This document shows positions 57,901 through 64,000 of a DNA stretch of 64,000 nt, one piece after another (position 1 is the first letter of the stretch; every line of letters begins with the position of its first letter). The notes under the pieces are model-generated. The model was not told the DNA's origin, did no database searches, and saw nothing but the letters and a program-made list of their open reading frames with translations. A program made the position numbers and the translations under genes. The DNA lies in contig CM066914.1 in assembly GCA_033964015.1 (NCBI GenBank), positions 33,897,492 to 33,961,491 on the forward strand, in the 5' to 3' direction. The DNA is from Scolanthus callimorphus. Taxonomy: Eukaryota; Cnidaria; Anthozoa; Actiniaria; Edwardsiidae.

Positions 57901-60900
57901 AGGGGGGGGGGGGGGGGCAGAGGATTTTTTTTGACAATGCAAAATTTTCAGATCCCCCCAAGGCACAACATATTTTTACGAATCCCTCCTCTTGGTCAAA
58001 ATGAAAAAAAAAAACATGCCACCCCAAGTCAATTTTTTCAATTTATATGTCGAGGTAGGGTCGGGTCAATAACATTTTTACAAAAGATGCAGAACAAGGC
58101 TCAAAGATAAAAAAATACAAAGCGTAAAAATGCAAATACTCATACTCATTTGTGTGTAGTGACTTTCTACGAAGTGATCTGGTGCGCTCCTCGATTGGAA
58201 CCTTACTACATAGACTGAGTATCATTTATTTTGTATTTGATTGTTTGGTTGTTTTCCGTTGTGCGCGCGAAGCGCGCCGCAATTTTGACAGTCCAAAGGT
58301 CTCTTTTTCTGGAAGACAAAAGTCACTGAAGAGGACCTCGAGGAATTGTGGTAAAACAAGAAGGCTTTTACGATTTTTTTAAGTTATCATTCTTTATGCG
58401 CGCGAAGCGCGCAGCTTTTTCAACATATCAGTTGAAAGCGGGTAAATACATGAGAATAGTAGTGCAAGTGATATTTCTCCAGGAGGTTCGAATTCGGTGT
58501 TCAACAATTGAGCCTTCCTTTATTTACTATCAATACTTCACAAAAGCAATCTGTTTTTTTGTGTGGACTTCAACGTTTTGAAACCACTAAATTTGGTTCG
58601 CGTGATATTTTCTTATGTCGTTATGTCGCAAGTGTGCACCAGGCATAACATCGATCTCACGCTTACGGGCTTCTTTCGAACATAGTAATTGCCTGCCAGG
58701 CCTATCGCTGGAGGGCTCTTCGCGGGGAGTTTGTTTTTCCTCGCTAAGATACAAATGTTCTTGTAACGGGCATTCCATTTAAACGGCACGAGCATATTGT
58801 TTTTGTTTGCGGGAGATCTCAAACGCAATATTACATGTTTCTTCCTTATGCGAAATTTCTAACGTATTGAAAGAAGAGAACTACGAAAATGCAAATGATA
58901 TAGAAATTGCTGGAATAATTCCGCAGAAAATTTCTTGTGACCCCCCCCCCCCCCCTTCCAGGGCTTGTTTCGAGAGTTCCCCCCTTTCGCCCACCCCAAA
59001 ATGAAATGATCCTCTGCCCGTATGATATCTCGTCCTCAATTTTGATACAAAAGATATATCATACGATTCTATTCAAAAAGTGGTTCCGCCGTTTTGAAAA
59101 TGCCTATGCCAAGTTATCAAACCGTTGACAAAACCTCGCAGATTCCGAGGGACCAAAAAAAGCAAAACGAGGGCCTTAATTTAGAAGGGCGAGAAGTGAA
59201 ATTCTATTTTCAGGTAGCCTGCTGTTAGGATAACAGTCTTAAATGCGAAAAATGGTATAAATTGACGACTTTTTATTAGGATACACAGGATATGCAAGGA
59301 GAGATTTGAAAAATCTTGTTCCCGTTGAAACATCTTGATTCCCATTCCCGGTAGACAAATCCCGTTCCCGGTAACCCAAATCCCGTTTTCCCGGCCTAAA
59401 AAAAGGCGAATCCCGGCTCCCGTTTTACCCTTCAGGACCCTGTTACAAAAACGCAATCGTTTTTAGCTGAGGACACAGGGATGGGATGATAAATAAATAA
59501 TCGGGCAAATTTGGTTTGATTCTGCAAAATATCAGAGCTCGTTTGGTCTCGAACCACGGCTCGACCAAGCTCGACTGATGTTTTGCCGAATCAAACCAAA
59601 TTTGCCCGATTATATAAATAACGACGTTTAGCGTCACAGACTGCATGCACGGGTCGGGAGCTTAGGGCCATAGTAATATTGTTCCCGTAACTTTTTAAAA
59701 CCCTGCGTACGCGACTGTAGGCTACTATGTGTGCAGTTAAAAACCCGAACCTGGAAAAAACTACAACATGAGAAATGTTTGGTACTAATTGTCAAAAACA
59801 TAATGTAGGAATAACATATCCAAATTTCGTAGAAATCGACCGGGGGAAGTTACAATTTTTGCACGGCTACCAGAAACTAGATGAAACATGTAACGGCGAA
59901 CCAAATTGTGGATTATTCCTGGCGAAATTGCTCGATATGACGTTCAATATCACACCGAGTTAGGCTATACAGTCCATAGCCCTCCCTTCGAATTGTTCGC
60001 TTTCATTGTCTAAGTGCCACCAAAAACAACAGGGTTTCCTTCGTGCAGACGGAACACCCAAATTTAACCAACTTCCCCCGAACGGATTTACACAAAATTC
60101 GGACATGTATTTCTCACATATGATCCTGAGAATTTACTGCATAAAAGTCCCATGTTGCAATTTTTTCCAGGTTAAAACTAAATTGACCGGACTGTCAACC
60201 GGACGAGGTTGTTGTCCCTTTGAGGCGGCGCGCGGTGCATCACGGTGAGGTCGCGCTTTTTTCAAGATGCGCGGTGCATCACGGTCAGGTCGCGCTTTTT
60301 TCAAGATGCGCGGTGCATCACGGTCAGGTCGCGCTTTTTCAAGATGTGCGGTGCATCACGGTCAGGTCGCGCTTTTTTCATGATGCGCGGTGCATCACGG
60401 TCAGGTCGCACTTTTTCAAGATGCGCGGTGCATCACGGTCAGGTCGCACTTTTTTCAAGGTATGTGGTGCATCACGGTCAGGACGAACTCACATATCATT
60501 TGCGATGTATCTGACCCATCGCCCAAATGTTGTAGGTTGCTACCCAGGGCGACCAAGTGGATATCATAATCAGTACGTCACGAGCTATCAGCTGCACTAC
60601 AGTGTTGACGATCAGGACTGGCAAACGTACAAGGAGGGAGGAACAGTTAAGGTACATGCACGGACACACACTCAATGGCGCATTTAGTTTTTTTTTATAA
60701 ACGTTAGAGCAAGTGCTGTTAAAAAATGTCAAATTTCAGATTTAAGTTGACGAATAATGAAAGACCAACTCCAAAGAACGTTGCATGCAATAAATGAGGT
60801 GAATCGGTTGAAACGCGACCGATATATGACGCAGAATACATAATTTTCTTTAACAAATCACTGTATTTTTGAGACACAGTTCAAAGCTTTATGAACTTAA

Positions 60901-61319
60901 CTAAAAATACAGTGATTTGTTTAAAAAAATTATGTATTCATCGGGCCATATCTCGGTCGCGTCTCAACCGATTCATCTCATTTTGGTGTGTAGCAGTCAT
61001 TCGATAATCCCTTTCTAAAAACAAGGGACAAATATTACTAAATCGAAAATTTGTCTTTTTGTGACGTCATATCACGTCAGACTCTATAGCATTTGCCTTG
61101 TCGACGGCGGACGTGGCATGTATGGTAAGCTAGGCCACTGGCTCGTTTCTGACTTTTTTTATTTGTAATTTGCAGTTGTTTGCCGGTAACACAGACCAGT
61201 TCAACGCAGTGACAAATACCTTCAAAGAAAACATCAGGGCTCGCTATATCAGGGTAATGGCTATGACATGGCATAAGTCCATTTCAATGAGATTAGAGCT
61301 GTACGGCTGTGATTTGTAA
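48904..61319 (+). CDS. Secreted PAN/apple - EGF-like - F5/8 type C (discoidin) domain protein, six exons
   Basis: Joined exons: 48904-48997, 52717-52985, 54292-54379, 56973-57181, 60536-60651, 61176-61319. Intron phases 1, 0, 1, 0, 0 agree except that exon 5 is one base short. The product is about 306 residues: hydrophobic signal peptide, Cys-rich PAN/apple domain, short EGF-like piece (NPCSSSPCPSGFHC), and an F5/8C domain running from CDTPLGIEDGSIP to LELYGC, the usual Cys-to-Cys span. F5/8C domains bind glycans, lipids or cell-surface proteins; proteins of this architecture are abundant in anthozoans. The ligand is not predictable. The one-base deficit between VATQG and RPSGYHN breaks the frame (allele, pseudogene or assembly error). 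Confidence 0.85.
49307..50498. mobile_element. CAGGG-terminated element (CGGTAGTCAGTT subfamily) with ATTGAA target duplication
   Basis: cagggtctggatgggg ... ccccatccagaccctg, flanked by ATTGAA at 49301-49306 and 50499-50504. The motif gtcggtagtcagtta is iterated at both ends in the same orientation. Contains one GCGCGCGAAGCGCGC hairpin (49997-50011). It lies in intron 1 of the F5/8C gene. Confidence 0.9.
50505..52716. other. F5/8C intron 1 remainder: hairpins, no gene
   Basis: A strong hairpin at about 51405-51474 (acaagcgcgcgcaaatggtt / aaccatttgcgcgcgcttgt) and a foldback at 51633-51782 (attagagcgcaactttctat / atagaaagttgtgctctaat). CTGATTGG sites at 51573, 51948 and 51980. Confidence 0.7.
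52717..52985 (+). CDS. F5/8C gene exon 2, PAN/apple domain
   Basis: In frame: SEGCRALHFVDCMANKSIG, LCIIRCFFEPSCVAYNIG, ERTCELSAVDH and YNYCYTL. Cys spacing and the C..YNIG...CEL pattern match PAN/apple domains of anthozoan secreted proteins. The acceptor catgcag at 52716 precedes the frame; donor ttg/gtaatg, phase 0. Confidence 0.85.
53219..53290 (-). mobile_element. tRNA-like SINE head or tRNA pseudogene
   Basis: On the - strand: A-box-like tagcgtagtggtta (+ 53266-53279) and a perfect B box ggttcgaaccc (+ 53225-53235). Stems do not pair well enough for a working tRNA. Confidence 0.5.
53462..53656. mobile_element. Foldback with GC-rich tip
   Basis: taaaagcaataaaaatactt and its inverse, then gcgtgctctctggtttctta / taagaaagcagagagcacgc. 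The tip is acactcgccttcggctcgtgt. Confidence 0.88.
54292..54379 (+). CDS. F5/8C gene exon 3, EGF-like fragment
   Basis: Acceptor gtttgcag, then NPCSSSPCPSGFHCRPKYN and APTPEIDCIR. It resembles the first half of an EGF module but is shorter, with five Cys visible. The donor a/gtacga at 54380 was picked because it restores phase 1 for the next exon (Asn-Cys-Asp). The frame stays open to 54519, so this 3' border is the least certain one in the gene. Confidence 0.65.
55116..55704. mobile_element. Nested foldback element, TATTCACACTAGAGACG family
   Basis: agctgtattcacactagaga (55116) and ctccagtgtgaatacagct (55704) are inverted. Arms of about 120 bp include gtgatcacgtgaaaacaatt and its inverse. 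The centre (55290-55510) holds two more sets of the same ends; a partial copy lies at 54068-54184. Confidence 0.85.
56027..56590. mobile_element. Insertion with AAAGTGT target duplication carrying a 21-bp minisatellite
   Basis: AAAGTGT stands at 56020-56026 and 56591-56597. The ends cacatgtaaagggatcc and ggatccctttaatttacgtg form imperfect inverted repeats. Most of the body is the minisatellite. Confidence 0.65.
56072..56511. repeat. 21-bp minisatellite, 21 units, two GGATCC sites per unit
   Basis: Unit gggatccgggatccagagta plus t. One unit (about 56305) lacks a base, so the long frames on both strands switch there. The reading frames (WDPGSRV repeats) are artefacts. Confidence 0.97.
56973..57181 (+). 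CDS. F5/8C gene exon 4, first half of discoidin domain
   Basis: Encodes CDTPLGIEDGSIPNSAMTAS, a central region with RGRLNNVAG and GCWVAKK, and QYLEVDLGAIKLVSK. These are the N-terminal Cys, the spike-loop region and the LEVDLG strand of F5/8C domains. Phase 1 in, phase 0 out. Confidence 0.93.
57509..59442. mobile_element. CAGGG-terminated element (CCCGTTCCCGGTAG subfamily) with TTACAA target duplication
   Basis: cagggtcctgaaggg ... cccttcaggaccctg, flanked by TTACAA at 57503-57508 and 59443-59448. aatcccgttcccggtag is iterated at both ends in the same orientation. Two GCGCGCGAAGCGCGC hairpins (58263, 58398) and a variant at 57845; G-run at 57902 and C-run at 58939. No long ORF. Lies in the F5/8C intron before exon 5. 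Confidence 0.9.
59489..59616. repeat. Foldback
   Basis: aatcgggcaaatttggtttg and caaaccaaatttgcccgatt are inverted; the tip holds ggtctcgaaccacggctcga. Confidence 0.9.
60230..60480. repeat. 38-39-bp tandem array, about 6.5 units
   Basis: Unit gcgcggtgcatcacggtcag gtcgcgcttttttcaagat, with small indels in the T-run. It ends about 55 bases before exon 5 of the F5/8C gene. Confidence 0.95.
60536..60651 (+). pseudogene. F5/8C gene exon 5, one base short (frameshift)
   Basis: After a tgttgtag acceptor the first five codons read VATQG, the expected continuation of LVSK. The next family residues, RPSGYHNQYVTSYQLHYS and EGGTVK, are in another frame. The exon is 116 bases where 117 are needed (neighbours are phase 0 on both sides). 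A single C or G seems missing near 60550 (caggg-c-gacca). It may be an assembly error, a real null allele or a decayed gene. Confidence 0.8.
60804..60986. repeat. Foldback
   Basis: atgaggtgaatcggttgaaa and its inverse (tctcaaccgattcatctcat), then acataattttctttaacaaa and its inverse. It fills most of the intron before the last exon. Confidence 0.9.
61176..61319 (+). CDS. F5/8C gene exon 6, end of discoidin domain and stop
   Basis: Encodes LFAGNTDQFNAVTNTFK, NIRARYIRVMAMTWHKSIS and MRLELYGCDL, then TAA at 61317-61319. RYIRV and LELYGC are the conserved C-terminal strands of F5/8C. The last codons form the first unit of the 25-26 bp minisatellite that follows. Confidence 0.93.
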   Translation: MFAGNTDQFNAVTNTFKENIRARYIRVMAMTWHKSISMRLELYGCDL

Positions 61320-61789
61320 AGAGCTGTATGGCTGTGATTTGTAAAGAGCATGTATGACTGTGATTTGTAAAGAGCATGTATGACTGTGATTTGTAAAGAG
61401 CATGTATGACTGTGATTTGTAAAGAGCATGTACGGCTGTGATTTGTAAAGAGCTGTATGGCTGTGATTTGTAAAGAGCATGTATGATTGTGATTTGTAAA
61501 GAGCATGTATGACTGTGATTTGTAAAGAGCATGTATGGCTGTGATTTGTAAAGAGCATGTATGGCTGTGATTTGTAAAGAGCAATGACTGTGATTTGTAA
61601 CGAGCTGTATGGCTGTGATTTGTAAAGAGCTGTACGGCTGTGATTTGCAAAGAGTTGTATGGCTGTGATTTGTAAAGAGTTGTATGGCTGTGATTTCTAA
61701 AGAGCATGTACGGCTGTGATTTGTAAAGAGTTGTATGGCTGTGATTTGTTAAAAGAGCACATATGGCTGAATTTGTAAAGAGTTGCCGT
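61296..61789. repeat. 25-26-bp minisatellite, 19 units, overlapping the stop codon
   Basis: Units of the type gctgtatggctgtgatttgt aaaga. The first unit is coding (LYGCDL and TAA). Units vary by 1-2 bases and a 1-bp indel. Confidence 0.96.
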
Positions 61790-62330
61790 AAACGAAGAGC
61801 GTAAAACCATGAGGAGCTCGCGAGTGGGGCTCGGGACACTTTTGTTTAAGGCCGTCATTTGCACGATGTAATATTCGGTCAGACCGAATGGTTCGGCTGA
61901 AACTTCAAGCTACCCATCTCGATACACCTAGCACATCGTCGTGTAGTTATCAAGGGCGGATCTGGGGGGGGGGGGGGGGGGGGTTGATTAGGGTGGCCAC
62001 CCCCCTTGTTCTCATGTTTCTTGTAAAAACCTTAAGATGAGCCACCCACTAGCCTCGATACTAGCCACCCCCCTTCTTAAGGGTCTGCATCCGCCACTGG
62101 GCATGTACACGATTTCGGTGAAAGTGTTTTATATACTCTGAGGAAATTTTTAAAAGCATGCTTTTATTCACATGTTTATTCCACAATCAAATTATTTGAG
62201 ATTGCTGCAAAAATTCGTTGCAGCAACTATGTAAGGAAAGTAAATAAAAATAATAAAAAGAGGAAGTCACAAACGCATGACGTGATTTTTTGTTCTTGTA
62301 GCCAGCAATGTTGTTCGCGTGACTCTCATA
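61790..62330. other. Downstream region, no gene
   Basis: G-run at about 61966-61983. A paired ctagccaccccccttcttaagg-type sequence at 61990-62085 looks like a degraded C-rich MITE. AATAAA at about 62238 could end the F5/8C transcript. Confidence 0.4.
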
Positions 62331-62586
62331 CAGCCGATTGCGTTTGAGCGTTTTACCCTAACAGTTCGCACGTTACGTTTGAGTGTTTGAAAGTTGCGTT
62401 GTGAGACAAAAAGTCGGACGTTTCCAAGAGCAACCGCCGTGTTTTTTTTTTCACTGACCAATCATAGAGGACAGAACTCTTTGGTTCGCCATAGAAACGT
62501 CTCGTTTCATCCTAGAAACGCAAATTTCAAACGTTCAAACGTAACGTGCGAACTGTTAGGGTAAAACGCTCAAACGCAATCGGCTG
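62331..62586. mobile_element. Foldback MITE
   Basis: cagccgattgcgtttgagcg and cgctcaaacgcaatcggctg are inverted; arms of about 72 bp include gttcgcacgttacgtttga and its inverse. Confidence 0.95.
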
Positions 62587-62755
62587 TATATAACCACAGG
62601 CAGACCAGACTAAATATCAGTGGATTGAGTATATTTGTAAATATCGTAAATAAAAGTCTTTTCGCTTCATAATGTCTCTTGTTTACTGTATTTGGTGGAG
62701 GTGATGAAATTACTTGAAATCCGATGAAACTCTCATAATTCTCTATATGACTTAC

Positions 62756-62851
62756 TTGCGTTGCCATTTGGGTGGGTTTTAGGGCCATTCCAGGGGGCTT
62801 TCCCTTGTTTTCCTTTTCACCTCGATCCCCACTACCATTAATCTGGTCTGC
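62756..62851 (-). CDS. Weak candidate exon of an unrecognised - strand gene
   Basis: On the - strand a pyrimidine-rich acceptor (ctctcgtcactgcacag) is followed by 32 open codons (ADQINGSGDRGEKENKGK, PPGMALKPTQMATQ) and a caa/gtaagt donor. No family recognised. Could be chance; no companion exon found. Confidence 0.25.
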
Positions 62852-63146
62852 CTGTGCAGTGACGAGAGACCAGAGACGCCAACAATCTGATAAATGTCTG
62901 TAGAACGACACCTATCGTATCGTCTATTGAACAGTGTCACCTGGTCACTATCGATCATGGCCACAACTTCTCGACAAAACGTTCACGTTTGAAACGTAAA
63001 CCTACGCGAAAAACTGTCAAGCTTCAGGGTGGAACGCAAGTGGTAGTAATTGAATTCGGTATTACCAATGATCGAAAATGTTTTAACTTTTAAAGCTTAC
63101 TTGTTTGATTTCTTGTTCCCTTACGACTTTCTATCTGATTTATTCT

Positions 63147-63790
63147 TGGTAAAAAGTGCAGCTCCTGTAGTGCTTTCGTTTGCATGTGCTTTCCGAAAGA
63201 ATAGCTTTTCACAGTATATTCTAGAGCCTCCGTGCCTCATTTCTTTTCCAAACGTGCACCTCTAGCATTTGACAGAACTTTTCAATCGATGACAGAACTT
63301 TTAAGTCGAACGAGCCAACAGCTTCTCGTTGAAATTATCTTGTAATTAAGTAAATATCTGGAAATTGCCTTGCATACTCCAGGGTAGAAATACCCGAAAC
63401 GTTGGAGGAACCAAGAGAGATTTTGTTTCCAAAAACTTGTTGTGTTGACCAGACGAGAGGTTTGTGTCTTGTGGAGGCGCTTGTGTGCCCACGTTTCACA
63501 AAGCGCGCGAAAAACTGTGATACGAAAAATGGAGATAAATACATTTCCCCTGCTTTTATCGTAGCTAACTTCTATCAAAAATTATAAAACAAATTTAGTT
63601 TTTGTATGTGCTATCTGAATAATAGTCCGGGAATGCTGTACTAACTAAAAAACTCGTCGATTTTTTAAATTTAAATGACGGGGGCCCTGTGTAATTGGGG
63701 TATTCCACAAAAATACCTCTCCTTCTTAGCCAATCAGCGCGCGCGATAGAATAGAGGTATGGGATTCTATAGGATTATTCAAAGCTTCAG
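63147..63790 (-). mobile_element. Inverse copy B of the 43890-44965 element
   Basis: gcagctcctgtagtg ... gtagaaatacccgaaacgtt ... gatagaagttagct (inverted), ending with agccaatcagcgcgcgcgat and tgggattctat. About 80-85 per cent similar by eye to copy A. Confidence 0.8.
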
Positions 63791-64000
63791 GAGGCTAGAT
63801 TCCGCTAAGAAAATAGCACGAAAAAAGCGATATCGCACGAGTCGCGCAGCGACGAGGGCGATATCGTCTTTTTGAGTGCTATTTTCGGCGGAATCTACCG
63901 ACTGAACGCTTTGAATATACTTGAATCCTATGATATCTCGTCCTCAATTTACACAAAAAAGAGATATCATAGGATTCTATAGGATTATTCAAAGCTTCAG
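63767..64000. repeat. Direct repeat around a GC-tipped foldback at the window end
   Basis: gattctataggattattcaa agcttcag occurs at 63767 and again at 63973-64000. Between them lies an inverted pair (gcgatatcgcacgagtcgcg / cgacgagggcgatatcgtc). The element continues past the window. Confidence 0.75.

Noticed and set aside
60230..60480. CRISPR-like array
   Set aside because: Units are contiguous with no unique spacers; eukaryotic context; ordinary minisatellite.
57182..60535. Alternative donor at ctg/gtggct (57190) to fix the frame of F5/8C exon 5
   Set aside because: It would replace the conserved VATQG with unrelated residues; a one-base indel in exon 5 explains the data better.
60220..60687. 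155-codon + strand frame through the 39-bp array into the discoidin exon
   Set aside because: The array is intronic; the real acceptor is at 60535 and homology begins only there.
61244..61839. 192-codon frame of LYKSQPYMLFTNHSHT-type repeats on the - strand
   Set aside because: Antisense of the 25-26-bp minisatellite after the F5/8C stop codon.

Overview
This is eukaryotic, animal-type DNA: AT-rich, with genes split into short exons that have GT/AG borders and consistent intron phases, long introns, and a very high density of foldback (MITE-like) repeats and minisatellites. Two multi-exon genes on the + strand can be read. The first is a kinesin-1 heavy chain (KIF5/KHC) that enters the window already inside its motor domain. 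The second encodes a secreted protein with a signal peptide, a PAN/apple domain, a short EGF-like piece and an F5/8 type C (discoidin) domain. That domain order together with this repeat landscape suggests an anthozoan cnidarian (sea anemone or stony coral). This is inference from protein style and repeats; no species marker was seen. Layout: 1-5848 is kinesin 5' intron or flank and holds a 4.15 kb foldback element bounded by TTAA. 5849-40229 holds the kinesin: motor exons 5849-12901, neck and coiled-coil stalk 15612-29326, tail 36521-40229. The 5' exons for about the first 80 residues lie upstream of the window. Two extra phase-compatible exons may make variants: an optional 32-codon exon at 22983-23078, and an alternative last exon at 30168-30245 that would yield a kinesin without its autoinhibitory IAK tail. 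40230-48903 is intergenic and filled with inverted repeats. 48904-61319 is the PAN/F5-8C gene in six exons; its fifth exon is one base short of frame. 61320-64000 is downstream repeat-rich sequence. The two genes are head-to-tail and have no evident shared function: one is an intracellular microtubule motor, the other an extracellular adhesion-type or lectin-like protein. The rest of the window is a dense record of non-autonomous DNA transposons. Three things stand out. First, a set of elements with CAGGG termini and 5-6 bp target duplications, each with its own iterated subterminal motif. Second, a 21-copy GGATCC-rich minisatellite sitting inside an insertion with a 7-bp target duplication, for which a related unfilled arm exists at 19 kb. 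Third, a 19-unit minisatellite whose first unit contains the stop codon of the discoidin-domain gene. No long transposase ORF, rRNA, CRISPR or prokaryotic gene was seen.
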